Below, in pieces: positions 26,501 to 40,600 of a stretch of DNA of 64,000 bases. Made by a program: the position numbers and the translations under genes. The stretch lies in the NCBI RefSeq assembly GCF_000524195.1, contig NW_020170408.1, positions 239,196 through 303,195 on the forward strand. Reading direction: 5' to 3'. The first letter of the stretch is position 1; each line of letters begins with the position of its first letter. The notes beneath the pieces are model-generated. The model did no database searches and was not told where the DNA came from. It saw only the letters and a list, made by a program, of their open reading frames with translations. Source of the DNA: Echinococcus granulosus. Its lineage: Eukaryota > Platyhelminthes > Cestoda > Cyclophyllidea > Taeniidae.

Positions 26501-29500
26501 ATTCACTTTGCATTTTCAAGTGTTGACTAGTTAATTTGGGGGCGTCAGGATGAAACCAGTCCCCTCATACGTGGCTCTGTCTATTTTTGTCTGCAAGCAT
26601 GTATGAAACTTTTTAAAAATGAAATAAAATATGCACAAAAAAACGTTACTCTCACTAGTGCAGGACCTGGAATTTGTGGCCACTTTTTTTTTTTGCGCAA
26701 GATGTGACACCATTCGGTGCTGTCAAAGAATGTGGATCTTAAGTCACTTTTCCACTCGATTAAAGCGCTTCTCCTTCTTTTTTTTCTTTCTATCTTTTAA
26801 GATTTATTATCAAGGCGAGAACATGCCAAAGGAGTCCTCCAAACACATGAGTTTTCGTTTAAACGGTCGAAAAATCTCCAAAGGTAGGCGTTAATTGCCT
26901 AGATAAGCGTGGAGTATCCACACGAGTTATTTTGCATGTCACATGACACCGTTGGGCCTCAATTTATTGTGTAATACCGTAGCATGGCATATAAACAAAT
27001 AATAAAAACAATAATTAAGTTTTACCGTGAGTAAAGAAATCATGTGGAGAAATTGTTGCTTTAGACAAATTGTCACATTTCCATCTCGATTTAAGGTAAT
27101 AAGTGAGAATGTCTTTTGAGAGTTTCAAAGACCCAACGATGTTCTTTAGCTGACATGATTTGTGGGGCAATCGAGGGTGTCATCGCCTTTGGCTGCGACA
27201 TAACTCACCATGTGGTTGGTGGTTCTCGAGGTCCCCAGAAAATCCCTCTCACCATTGACACGTCGTGATGACACAACCGGTGATCAAGCCGCGTTTATTT
27301 GAAGGCACACCAGGGTGAAATTTGTCACTGAGTCTGATTAGTAAATGTGGAGTGCTTTTTGATCAAAAGGACTCTCTGGCGATTGTGAAACCTAAGCACC
27401 ATGGAGGTGATCCTGGCAGTTAAAATATCAAATGAGAAGGATTGAGGAGGGATGACATGTTTCGTAATGAAGTTCACTCAAACCGCTGCCTGAGTGAGTC
27501 AGAGAGCTGTCAAAGTGCGGCTTCACTCACTTGCGGTGTTATTGTGCCTTAAAATAGCAAAAATACTTTCACTTTGGAGATAAATTTACTCTACTTAGCA
27601 GTATAAAACCAGTAAGACAGTTATGCCGCAAAATGAGGAGGACGTCGGTAAAAAAACGGATTTTATAACACAGGCGAGGCCAAAAACAGTTCGTGGATAG
27701 GGAAAGCGAGGATGTGAATGGAAAAGATTTTTGTTTCTTTTTTTCTGGTTTATAGATACCACCTACCATGAGGTACCGCACGATCACATTGACTACCGCT
27801 ACGAGTGTATCCGGTCTCTGGGTAAAGGCAGTTTTGGCAATGTCATCCTCGTGATCGATCACAAGGAGGACAAGGAGTGTGCCCTCAAGGTCGTTCGACG
27901 CGATGTTCGTTTCACCGCTCAGGTGCGTTCTCAGCATTACAACACCTTTTTTAATGTGGAAAATAATTTATTGCCTGTATAACTGGCAAGAAGTAGCTTG
28001 GAAGATTGACTCCTCACTGTGGGTATTGACTCAATCAGTGCTCCCACCAAAGGGGGTTTTTTTCCTCGAAAGTTAAGATAGAGCTGAGGTCCAGTCGGTC
28101 AGAGTATGGCCTCTCCATTCCTTACCGAATCTCTACGTCTTGCCGACCACCTTCTTGATGAGCTTCCTTGTCACCTTCTGAAGTGGGGCGATTTTATCTG
28201 AGGAAGCGGGACGGTACAAAATTACTCTTGCATTGAGGTGCAGATGTATCTTCGCAGATGTCGTGAGGGGAGAGAGAATAAAACAGTGATCTCGTGATAT
28301 ATCTCCTAGAAGTACGCAATTCCTCACCAGTAGTTACACACTTCTACCTACGTTTTCGTCATAGATTCATGGAAAAAAGTGAGGAGAAAAAAGGAGGGGA
28401 AGTGGAAGGCGTAGGCGCAGATGGGGAGGGGGGGGAAGGATATGACTCCCTGATAGGAGGTTTTACTGGTGGCGGATACACCCAGTCGCGCCTTTTCGCC
28501 ACTCCGGTTGCCACCGCCACCCCCGCCTTCCCTCAGTTAGGTAAAAAGTAGGCACAACAATGATGAAATTGAGCTTTCACACACTCGAGAATTGAGAGAG
28601 GTGAAGGCATCGCAATTTCTTATAGCGACAGCCTCAGAAATGACATTTGTAGGCACAGAAATTTGCCTCACGCCACACTTCTACCTATTAATGCAGGGCC
28701 CTTCGACAAACCCGTTTCATTGGAGAGGCAGCGGACTCGTTGAGATATGGGGTGCCGTGGGGGAAAGCGACGAGTAGGAGTTGAGCTAATTCTTTGCTAC
28801 TGAATGAACTGAAATTTTATGAGGCCTACAAAATTCGCATTGTCTTGATATGCTTCCTTTTTTTATATCCCCAACCGTGGATTGTGGCAAGGACTAAGGA
28901 AAGGGTAACTTGTTCATTGGTTTCGTGGAATTGTAATGCCTCGAGTAATCATTTTGTTTGACCACTGGATCACCCGTAAAGCCGTCCACTTGTGTGGATT
29001 AAACCCCGACATCGTGGTAACTCTTCCCCTGTTGAGACAAAATCCCATCGGACGCTAAAATCTGAATGGTGGTGTTCCACACCGAACCTATTCCACAAGC
29101 CCCTCTCTCGGTGGTGGTAGTTACCATGAAAATTACGACAGAGCCATTATCTCAACTAAAAACATCAATGAACATGTTGCGGTCATTGTCAAAACTCAAG
29201 ATTGCCTCGGTGGCAAGAAGAACTCAACACCAACCCATTGCTCTGAATTACGTAATTAGATGTTCCGACTTGTCGGGGCTGGATCGCTATAGCCATGGAC
29301 ACACGAGACGCCTGCAACTCACATGAATTTTAAAACAAATTCGTATTCGTTTGATCTAATTTTATCAGACCAAAAATGTGAAAATACTAATGAGGGAGAA
29401 TTATTAATTTTTGCTTATCAAGCCTGGGATCGCCAAACGCATACACACGCAAACATGGAGATAAGGACGTGGCACAACCAAAAAGGTGAAAAAATAGGAT

Positions 29501-32500
29501 TTGGAATGAGTCAAACTTTGTCATAGGTTGAAAAAATAGCTATCGATGTCTTCTAGTCTTAAGAAAAGTGGCCTTTTTCCTTGCGCGGAACGCCGATCGC
29601 CTTAAACAACGAAGGCGGTTTTTGAACGCTGACTGATCCCAACTGCTTTTGGTGGCCCATATGGGTCATTGGTAGGTTGCCATTTTGAAAACGTCTGGGA
29701 GTTTTGGCTTCATTTTAAACAATTTAGAAAAAATCGCGACTGTTATCTGAGAAAAGAAAAAAAATTGAGAGGACAGGACGTGCTTTTAAAGTGCCTCTGG
29801 AACGAGACTACAAGCCCCGCAAGGAGAATAAACCCTCCACTTATTTGTGTCCTCAAAAGTGTATAAAAAAGTAAACTAAGGTTTAGGATTTATTTAATTT
29901 TAAATAGTAGAGATAAGTATCACTGCTAAAATAAACGTGATTTGAGAGGCGACCAGCTTCTTCTACCCTTTTAAACAACTACTCAAGGTATGTTAAATAA
30001 GGTGAATATTTAAACAAATGAAGGAAGATTTGCTTTTATCATAATTTTATCTAATAGGATTAACAAGAATGAGTGCAACTGGGGCCTTGTATTGTTTGCG
30101 GTATTATTTGGCATAAATAACCGCCACCCTACTGAGTAATATTTTATGTACTTGACTAATCATCTCGGGACATTATTTTGAACAATGTCCCACTAACTGT
30201 TTGAAAAATATTTTAGGGGGAGATGTGGTTAAAGAGAGTAGGGACATGCATAGGGTGAGTGATTAGCAAGGGGAAAGGGAATAAGCGACTTCGAGACTTC
30301 GCTTCTTCCTTTTTCGCGATTCTCTGTATTTCATTTGAAACCGCAAGATGGGATGACGAATGGCAGTGGAGGTGCGGTTGACGTGGCGTTTGTTCATCGG
30401 CCTCAGCTAGCACAGGCATTCTTTTTTTCCCTCCCTTGTGGTGGGTGACAAGGTGATTCATTTTTTCGGTTTCATTTTAATTCTTGGTTGGACATTTTCA
30501 AGACTATAATGGAGAACTGAATTGAGGTGTGAGAATGAGCGTACTCCCTGTTTCCATAGCTGGGAACGAGGACTTCCTCTTTCCTTGATTTACTTCACTC
30601 CTCCTGCCTACTTTTACTCCAGCTAGCAACAATGCCTCCCAGTTGGATGGGAAAGTTGACGCGTTTGTTCACCGTTTCAGCATCCTTTGCTGAATGGAAC
30701 TCGGAGCTTGGAGGTTTTAGTGACGTTCACTGTATTTATAGACTAAATTTTTTAAAAAGAATAATTACATTCAATCTAATATTCCAACCAATTTTTTTTT
30801 CTAACTATCATGTACCATCGCCAAAAACGTTGCGGTTTTATTAAAACTTATCACATTCGAAGTCGCCTTCACTTCGCTAAAACACGGCCATTTGCACCCC
30901 TTTCGAATGGTTGCTTTACCCAACTCAGAACAGCCACACAACTAAAGATTTTCTTAAATACGGTGTATTTTTCAGGCCAAAGAAGAGATAGCCATTCTCG
31001 AGCTGCTTCAAAAGGCGAATCCCAATCCGAAGGGCTCGTGGGATCGCTATCCTATCGTCAGGCTGATCGAGCACTTCATGTATCATGAGCACATGTGCCT
31101 CAGCTTTGAACTGCTCGGCTGTTCCCTGTACGATTTGATCAAGGACAAGAAGGACCAGGGTCTTCCCCGAGATAGGGTTAGGCGGCTCATGGCCTCCGTC
31201 CTGGATGGTCTCTCCTACGTCTGGAAGGCGGGAATTATACACTGTGATCTGAAGCCGGAGAATGTCCTCCTCGTCAGTCGCGACGCTGACGGCGGTCCCG
31301 ACGACATTCGTGATTATGTCAAGATAATTGATTTCGGCTCCTCGTGTTTCGTTGGTAAGCAGTGCTATCCTTACATCCAATCCCGCTTCTACCGGGCACC
31401 TGAGGTTATAATGCGCTTGGACTACGGCCAACCAATCGACATGTGGAGTTTCGGATGCCTCATCTTCGAAATGATACGAGGTGAGTGCACAAAACCGATG
31501 ACAGGCAGGCAATTTGCATATTCAATGCCGCCTCGCATGGTTGCTAGGGGGCTATGGAAGTGGTGGTCTTGCGTGCCTGCCAAGCTGTCAACTCTTGAGC
31601 TACACATTTTAGCAAAAGACGAACATTCTTGTCCTCCTGATTTCAATTTCTAACACTAAACCGATTATCTCAGTGATGTAAATAGTCTACAGTCGCCTAG
31701 TGACGGATTAAGTCGAAATGAGACATTTTTGCGCTCAAACGTAGGAACTCTATGCCCGTTTTTCTCCTCTTTCTCCATCCATCCACAAGTAAGGAGATTT
31801 TCTTTGTCATTTTTAACTGATTCTCACCGACATTTTTAGTAAGAAGTTGGAAAAAAATAAAGGGGAATGTTGTGGGGCTGGACTTTCGGAGGCCGACTAG
31901 CCAATCAGCAATAAGGGCCTATTACCAACTTTTGTGGTCTTTAAATTTCTGGGCCAAAAAAAATAAGCCACAATATTCCAGAGAGGGCATATCACAGATG
32001 AGAAAAGCACGCTTAACCTTCTAGTTTTAGCCACCTGCCCTGACCTGCCCCGCCCCCTTCACCCCCTCCCTTCAGGCTATTTCGACTTAACGCGCAACTC
32101 AAAAACTTATCGGTTGGTTTTTTTGGCAGCAGGAGGAGAGCGCTCTGAGTTGATTTAAAAATGGAGCAATAATTACCGGTCAAGTGGGTTGTAAAGTCAG
32201 GTCTTCGATCAATCTGTAGCAGGAAGCTTCAATATACACAGATAAAGATGACGTAGTGGTGAAGGCCACTTGAATATCTCTCCCTTTTTTACTCCTCCCT
32301 CCTCATCTTCCCATCAAAAAAGTTAATGAGCCATCTCGGCGATGTGTACCTTTGTGAGGGATTATGCGGTAAACATCATGAGGAGCACAGACGGGGAGAA
32401 ACAGGCTGAAAGCCACGTCTCCCCCCGTGCTTCTCTCCCACCTTCTTCAGGTGGGCTCCTTATTCCAAACTGAGTTATGGTATCATTTTTATGCCTCAAG

Positions 32501-34777
32501 GTTATTCCAAATTAATTTACGACATCCAGTTGAAACTTCGGCTTCCTTGCTAAGGTTGCGGAAATTGCGCCTTGGATTTATGGTGAAAGACACCCCTCCG
32601 GGTTGATGATAACGGTGGTGATGCACCAACCCAGTTGGCATGCATGGAGGTTTTTTTTGCCTTTGTGGTACAATGAGCACGAAATCGTTCTCCTACTGAC
32701 GGTTATGATTAATCCCCCCACCTTCCAGAAACAACCGGCATGAATGAATCATTCCTGCTGACCCCTGTCTCGCCTCTCCCTCTCCTTCTCCTAGAGATGC
32801 TGGTATCCCACTCACCACGATCCATTTTCACGGCCATGGTTACCGAACCGTAGTAGATGGCGTGCTCGAGTAGAACTTGATAATAGGTGTTCTAAGAGGT
32901 CAATAAGGTACTGAAATTCCTCCTTTTTAGGCTATCCACTATTTCCTGGTGAAGATGAGTTTGATCAACTGGCTTGCATGATGGAGAAGTTGGGAATGCC
33001 TCCATGGTCGATGGTAGGATCATCGCGAGTCTTTTCTCGCTACTTCTATGAGGTCAGTGGTGCGATAAAGTACTACAAACCACAGGATAGACAGACACCG
33101 CTAAAATTCGTCCCACACTACTGCACAATTCGTCGAGTGTCGGAGGAAGTGGCTGAGCTCCAGCACAACCTCTCAAAGAAGACCCGACGCCTTCGAAAGC
33201 CACCAGGTGCAGTGTCAGTAGAGCATGCCATTGTCAGTACCTTGTCTCACAACTCTGGCAAGTACAGTGACTACACACCAACATCGTCAGAAAAGATGGA
33301 CAATACTCATGTGGTGAAGTTAATTGAGGCCTGTCTCAACTGGGTACCGGAGAAGCGGATAAATCCAGATCAGGCCAAAACTTTCTCCTGGTTCAGCTAC
33401 AAACCCACCCATCATAACGAACATAGCCAATTGGCCCAACTCCCTCGATCTACCCTGTTTTCGAGCCCCTCTGCAGCCCTGAGTAAACGCTTCAGTGATT
33501 CCAGCCAAGTGTCATTACCTGCAGAGATTATTCCACCTCATAAGGCAGCCGTATCGAATGGGGGATTGGCTACGGTGGTTCCTATTCATGCACCTCCAGT
33601 GTCGACAATTGTTCCCCCCTCACTACATGTTAACATGGCGGCTCGAAACGTCGCCAATCCGATGCCTTTAGGGAATCCCCTCAGGGTGAAGAACTGCTTG
33701 ACCTCTGTTTCAACGCCCGATTTTGAGACGTCTAAGAAGCACGGATCTTCAGCATCTATCTCCTCCGATGAGAATAAACAGGAGGAGAGGGTACTTTATC
33801 CACGAATCAATAAACTACAAAGTCCCAAATCCTTTATCTTTGAATATAACCCTGGACATGGATATAACCCGGGTAATTTGGAGAAGAAGGTCTCTGACAT
33901 CTCATTGGCATCCCACGGCTCCAGCATTGACGATGTGGCGTCGCGCACGCTTGACAACCTACTGTACACTAAACGAAATGGCGTACAGATGAATGAACGC
34001 CGTCTAGAGCCGGTGGCACGTGTACGACGGCGAAATCAAAGCATGGAACCGAAAAGGCACACTCAACCGGTTGGAAATGAGGAGGTGATAGAAGAACAAA
34101 ACATTTTACCATCACTAGGCTACACGTTTAGCAAGACAGCCACTAGAAGCTCCTCCTCGGAGGATGAATCAGAGAGCAGCGGAAGACACAATCCCCACTC
34201 CTTCAATAAGACATCTCAATGGGACATTTCTGCCGTGGATCGACGCGCAGGGAAGGCCATCGACTTTGGTGTCCCAAGAAGAGGATCAAAAGCGGATAGA
34301 CGTCCAACCTTGACAAAAACAAGATCGCTGTTAGGGCGTGAAGAGACTTTGTTACAGAATAACTCGGATGACTCGGAGATGTCATTTACCAGGAGGCCTA
34401 TTTATGACAATTTACGACAACCAAGGTGGGACAACTTGAGAGACTTATCCAAAGAGTCTAGGATGAAAATCTCACCACAACAGTCCACACTCCCCTCAAT
34501 AAATCGTCCCTACGCGGCCAAAGATGGCGGTGTCAGGTTGGCACAAACTCACACAGATTATAGACGTCGTCGAATTGCCGGCAAATCCTCCTCCATCAAT
34601 CAAATCAACGACTCACGGGATCTGGATCTCACCAATTCACACTCCAACGAGACGATGAAAGTCCCACACCTACCGACTGCTGCACGTTTAGATGACGCTG
34701 TAGATAGAGACAGCAACAATTTTATGGATTTAAACAAAATACCGTCCTCCATCATGATGATTAAACCACAGACATAG
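23595..34777 (+). CDS. Class II DYRK-type dual-specificity protein kinase (DYRK2/3/4-like), 6 exons
   Basis: This is a Ser/Thr kinase of the CMGC group that autophosphorylates on an activation-loop Tyr. The exons are 23595-23747, 24259-24298, 26815-26883, 27756-27922, 30976-31480 and 32931-34777; all are phase-matched and give 926 residues. The class II signature VPHDHIDYRYE precedes the domain. Visible motifs are the glycine loop GKGSFGNV, Lys132 (CALKVV), Glu152, the catalytic loop HCDLKPEN (Asp234), DFGSS (Asp262), the activation loop YPYIQSRFYRAPEV and GYPLFPGEDEFDQLACM. The usual loop is YTY; here Thr is replaced by Pro, but the second Tyr is kept. The C-terminal exon encodes about 480 residues of Ser-rich, probably disordered tail, unusually long. 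The N-terminus (about 95 residues) lacks a visible NAPA region (the EI[FW]..PEI[WY]F motif), so upstream exons may be missing. The start at 23595 is the first in-frame ATG. Confidence 0.92.
24299..26814 (+). other. DYRK intron 2
   Basis: This 2.5-kb intron contains CA/TG-rich microsatellites (about 24656-24700, 24972-24990 and 25317-25334) and an ATTGG...CCAAT pair at 25146-25166. No coding sequence is recognised. Confidence 0.5.
27923..30975 (+). other. DYRK intron 4, inside the kinase N-lobe
   Basis: A 3.05-kb intron between TAQ and AKEEIAILELL. It holds one open stretch (ATG 28369 to 28551, Gly/Glu-rich), preceded by a possible acceptor and followed by gtaaaa. That stretch would interrupt the kinase fold and is not counted as an exon. 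Confidence 0.5.
31481..32930 (+). other. DYRK intron 5
   Basis: A 1.45-kb intron (donor gtgagt, acceptor ttttag). It contains one CCAATCAG (31901-31908) and no recognised coding segment. Confidence 0.5.
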
Positions 34778-37627
34778 AAGAACCTCCCTCTACAGCCCAA
34801 CCACCCCCCGAACTGTGGTAAAACTCGTCGCTATTTTCTCATGTTTCATAATTTCTTTTTTTTTTCAATTAAAGTGATTTATTGTAAAATACCACTTCGG
34901 CGTTTGGCTTCTTTCGTTTTCTTCCTCCACTCCAACTTTTCTTCGTCTCCCAAACCCTATCTCCTCCTTCCTGTTGCTAAAGCCATTACTTCTCCTTCGT
35001 CTGATGTGCTACCCTTAAAAGCAATAAGGAAGATGGTGACCATTGTCTTGACTCAGGCCTTCTTGGAAAAAAGAAGAAGGTAAGATGCCTCGAAATCGCT
35101 GACTCCCGCCGAAGTCTTTCCTACGAGCCCTGTGTCTTGTTTTGTACACTGGTTTTTCACTAGCCCATATTTAGACCTCCAGACTTACTCGATTCACTTT
35201 TTCACCCACCCCCACTCCCCCACTTCTCCAGCCCCTACTCTCTACTGCGCGAATTACTACTTCATTCAGTAAAAGAACGAAAAGCGAGTTCGCTTTTTTT
35301 TTGTTCTGTGTGCGTACCTATGTGTGGTTGTTTAGGCACGAAAAGTGGTATAAATTATGAGAATGTGCGAAGTAGATGTTTGATGTAATCGCGCTATTAA
35401 ATTACACGGTTAGAAAAGTATAGGCAGAACGAACTCAGAAAGCCACCTTCAAAATAGAAAAGCAAAATTGGTCCCTTGTTTGACCTTGAAAGTGGTAAAG
35501 CACCATAGTTGTGCGAATTCCAGCGGCAGTAAAAAGCACATAAACGGCTGCTTTTGTCTACTGTATAGCCAAACGCATTGGGGGAGGATTTGACGGGGTC
35601 CGTGAGACAACAGTTAAACCTTTTTCAAAATCCCTATCTTCGATAACATAGGGGAAGATTTGCTTCAATCTTTCACAAGCGCGACACAATACCATCTTGT
35701 ACTTAAATACAAGGTCAAGGATATGCGGAATATAAACCAAACCTCAGGAATCCAAACTTGCAAAAAAATGACATTTTCATGCGTATATAATTCAAATTGT
35801 TAAAAAATCCTAAAAGAGATTAAGGGTTAAGAGATATCACACAAGACCTTGGTGCTTCGAAAAAGGCATATGTGAAGGTGTTTTGAAGATTCATTCAAAG
35901 AAATTTGACTATCATTCTTGAAGACCGATGAATCTTTTTGGAAGACGCAGGCGATCTTGGAAATGATAACGGGGGTACATTGCAGTTGCAAAAATGGCTG
36001 AGGTGATAATTGCATAGCTCGGAAAATATGCCGCCGATAAGAAGTACAGTATTCGAAAAATTAAGTGGTAGTAAGATCAAAGGCAGAATTAAACTGATTA
36101 GCAGAGGAATATGCTCCTAATAATAAAGAATAATTCGCAATGTTTTTCGCGACTGTTCCACATACATGTATTCGCGAAGACGTCAGGAGGCACATTGATT
36201 GTGTCAAAATGCAAAGTGGGACCTCGATTACTTAAGCAAAAGAACGCTAATCTCATAGTTTAATGCAAATTAATCGAGGAAAAGAAGATGGTGCATCTCC
36301 TCCTTCCCAAACGGAGCGCAATTGGCAAAGGCCACGAAAGTTAGGTGTTGCGTATTTTTTGCAGATTTATCTTAGGAAATCGAGGTAGCTAAATAGTCGC
36401 CATGTGGCAAATTAAAATCGTAATTTGGAATATGAAAGCACTTTCCCGGTCATTAAAAGCAGATAACAAATTGAAAATGACCAAAAGAATCCCATTCTGC
36501 CAACTCTTGTACAGCGCATATTTTGCAAAGGCACGAAAAGCATATGTCAATACTACCTGTAATACAATGGTTGTTTATCCCTCGGAGTGGGTGAGGCGCC
36601 ACTTTTGGAATTTCGAATTTTGTCTTCTTCTACTACCCTGGGTAGGCTGGCCTTCAATCCATGCTAGCAGCCCAAACAACTTTTTTGTGCTAATTACATA
36701 TATTTTCCGCAAGAGTACTGTGTTTTCTTTCGTCTCTAGGGTAGTCTCAAGGCACTACATAACAATTATTAGGGAAGCCCGGGCGCGACCATGTTATTCG
36801 CAATCTGGGTGTTTAAATTTACTCAAAACCTGAATCTTGTAATTCCTAGGTTAAGATTGTACTTATTTTTTCAAACTGTTTTAGAGTATAACATGTGTAG
36901 TCTAGTGTGCATCTCGAATATTTATCTTAGAACAAATCTAACGCCTTAGCACTCTCTTGAAGAAGCTCTAAAGGCAAAATATTCGCCCAATAAATATTTA
37001 TGCTTTTGACTGCAAAATAAAACAGACTTTTTAAGGCCTTTGTTTATTTTAATAAATTAACTAATCTTCATGAAGTGCTAATTGGGTCAATCAGCTGCAT
37101 CTGCTTAACCGCGTGTTGTGATTTATGAGAAGGCGAGCGTCGCCGTCACGTCATGGGTAAATGATTAACTACAATTTAAGGTTAAAAAAGCGTGTCCATG
37201 CTTAAATCCATTTCTAACGGTACCTTGACCTGCCTACTTCTTTGTTGTAAGGCGTCTGAACTTTCTGAGCCATTTGAGTTAATTTGTTTTCATTTAATTA
37301 AATGGGCAGTTTTAACTGCCACAGCTTGTGTTTGTGGCTGTCCTACATTTGCTTTTAAAAATTTTCTAACTATAATAACTTTTTGAGATATTTTAACGTT
37401 TTGTTTACTTTTGACTATATTATGTATTTTTTAAGTACTTGGCTTGTTTATAGACTTTTTTCGATTTAGCACTTTTTTCTTGGTTAGGCTTTAACGACAC
37501 AAACACCTAAAATTGTTAGAACTTTGCTTTAATATTGTTGTTTTCTCCCTGTGTTATTATGGAAAGTTGGGAAAATTGGTATAGTCCTATAAGCAATATT
37601 TGCTGGGAAATCGTATATTTTTTTTAG
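34778..37627. other. DYRK 3' region and upstream region or first intron of the M6 gene
   Basis: The left part is T-rich and pyrimidine-rich and is the likely DYRK 3' UTR; an ATTAAA near 35396 is a possible polyadenylation signal. The right part is AT-rich and must contain the missing first exon(s) of M6 or part of its first intron. An ORF of 143 codons at 36402-36833 has no recognisable features. Confidence 0.4.
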
Positions 37628-40600
37628 ACAAACATGATGATTGTTTGGGAAAAATTCCTTTCATCGCGGTTGTTGCATTCATTTTTGTGCTTGTTGGCGC
37701 TTTAGTCGCTGGTGGTACGCTTTATAAGGCATTTCTTGAAACAGAGGATATTTTCGCGACAAACTTCGTCTCAATTCCATGGTTAGTAGCACATTTTTTT
37801 GCAATATTCTTTTTTTACTAGGTTTACAGGTTGTTTACACTCTGGATTTTATTTAGAACTGTAAAAATTGCAAAATCATATATGAATTTTACTTTTGTTA
37901 TTTTTATATTAAGGTTAATGAATATTTTTTAGCAACGCTGCTTTTGTGACCGCCATTTAAAAAGCACAAGGGCTGCTTTTTAAAGCCTGTCCTTTAAATG
38001 TTTAAGCTGTATGTTAAGCATTGCACTTGCAAATCATTAATATGGTAAAATTTGGCCCTTTTTAATAACTAATATTTCTTGAACACCCTTTGAGCTAGAT
38101 GAATAACACCAAAATGTGTCCTGCCAAGCCTTTGCAATGGGTAAACAGAAAGAGTAGAAGAAGAAATTCGTTCCTTCACAAAGTGGAGACAAGCATTTGT
38201 GTCCGAGGTAAAAAAACACAAATAGGGTGGTAGAAAAAAGCAGAGCCGCCCCTAAAGCAGTCACTTGCTGCGATAAAAACATGCCTAATTGCCTCTTGTT
38301 TTCTGGACAAACTTATGCGGTATAAAGTAGAATAGATAGATGGTTGGATGACATTGGTTGTTGGCTTGGTAGTGAAATGTCATTTTCGTGCTTTTAGGAT
38401 GTGGTATCTACAAGTAGCCGAGTTATTGGTATGTGCTGTGGTGGTCTACTTTGCCATTATGATGCTCTCCTTTGCCATCGTGGTGAGCAAACGAACTCGT
38501 GGAAGGCATCACCGAGTTCTTGAAGAGGGCTGTGTTATGGGTGGACGCAAAACTGCAGCATTCGTAAGTCCACCTGTCTGCCTATTAGCAACCCATCGAT
38601 AGGGGAACCAGTCCTATGGAAATTTTAATCACTTTTTAGGACAGTTGAGGAGGTACTACTCACATGATTTCAGCGTAGGGGGGTGACCTCCTTGCCTTTA
38701 AATATGCGCGAGCATTCCACATAGCCTCCTCCTCCTACCAACGCAACAAATGGCCAATAAAACTCGGCAGGCATGATTCGAAGTTATCTCCTGCCTCACG
38801 AATGGCGTTGTAGGGGAGGCTGCTTGCACAGCCTGTGGAACCTTTTAGAGGTGGTGTGATGACAGATCAATTTCTGACGAAAAGTCTAGCAAATCGATCT
38901 CTGAGAATGAATTACTCTGTGGTGACGATGCATCACGTTGAGACATATTCGTTCTTTCTATCTTTCTCTCTTCTCTTTTACAAAGGCAAAAGCTTGTCCG
39001 ATTAACCAAATAGATGCGCGTCCAATAGGTATCACCATGTAATTGGATGAAATTATCTGCACCATTTCTGCGTCCTCTTCCTACTTCTTCTCCAATCCGA
39101 GACTAGACTCCATGCATTTGCATGAACTTTTTCGGCTACAACATATAATTCAAAGAGGCAGCTGTGAAATCCCAAATAATGGGTTACCAAGGTAGCGACA
39201 TTACTAGCCCCTAATGCCCATTAATTTTGGTACTCCTCCTAAAAATAGACCATAATCAGTTGCCACTTTTATGGCTCTTTAATTTTGGACTGCCGCAGTG
39301 CTAAGGGCTTTAGCTTTTTGCAGGTAAGGACGGTTTTATTTAGGCCCTGACAAAAAGGCCTTCAAAAACCACCCGCTGGAGAGACCTACCGATTGGCCGG
39401 TGGCCCGCTGTGACAAATGCGATTGGCTGCTGCAATATTTCCCACATGGGCACTCTTTGTAATGGAGGTAATCATTGCAGCCCCCGAATTGGTAAAATGG
39501 TAGCTAAAGTAGATAAAACTAAAACTTCGGACGCGTGAATGTAAAGCGACTCCTTTGTTTGTCTAAACTGAAAGTCATCTTGTCAACAAGTGGGTGGTGA
39601 GTTGACCTGAAAGTTTACGAAGGTGGAAAAAAATTTGCCGAACATAGGGGCTTTTTCATTTGTTTTCCGAAAAATTTATAAGCATGATAACAAGTTTTTT
39701 GTTTATTTACCGCCATGTCAAATTTTTAAGCAGATATGGATGTGTTTAGGTCTCTGAAGCGACGCTCGCAGCAATGGCGGTGGTGATGGCAGCAAACGTC
39801 ACAATAATTGTTTAAGTGTAGCTAATTGGGCCGGAGGTATAAAATTTAATAAGTTGTGGCCTTAAAAAGATATTTTTTGGTCCCTGTATTTGCTTAATTT
39901 TTGATTAAAGGAAGAAATCCGTCTGCTGAAGCAGTCTAGACACACTTGCTTACGACGAAAGACCGCACAGCGCCCCCACGTCGCCCCGAATTCGTACTAA
40001 GATGTAGAAGTATAGGCTAGCACATACTACTTGCAAGTGCTCGGGTATTTTGACGCACAGCTGAGCAAGAAAGTTGTCAAACTGTTGCGTTTCTTTGCCA
40101 CTTGATAACAACTTCAAATGACAGCTTTCTATTCTCTTTCCTCTTTTTCTCTCCTATGTCCAGTTTGGACTGGAAATGTTTAATCTCCAACCAAATCTCT
40201 TTCAAGAGTTGCTTCTCTTTTTCATCCGGTAGACCACTTCCCGTAAACAGCAACTTCTCGGCTTTCCATTTGTCAAATCTTGCCTACATGAAACAGCATC
40301 TCCAAAGCCTTTCTTTCCCGGGAATGAGAAATAATGTCATAGTTAGATAGTTTGACAGCTAGTTAGCTGGGGTAAACAGTTGGTCGGAACAAGGACACCG
40401 CCAGAAACTTTCTAATCACTCTTTAACTCTTTTAGGCAAAAGCCCAATCCTTTATTTTTGCAATGCAAATCTTGCTTATTTTCCTTATTCTGCCTAGAAA
40501 TTACTGCACTCAATCACTTTTACTATTCTGACTTCTGTTAATGATGGTCTCAGTTTTTATGGGAAGAAAATGAAATATCAGCAATTAGGAAGTCACTCAT

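Noticed and set aside
28369..28551. Possible Gly/Glu-rich exon inside the DYRK kinase domain
   Set aside because: Read in phase it hits a stop, and inclusion would disrupt the N-lobe. The composition is low complexity.
36402..36833. 143-codon ORF between DYRK and M6
   Set aside because: There is no recognisable domain, splice support or codon pattern. ORFs of this length occur by chance in this region.
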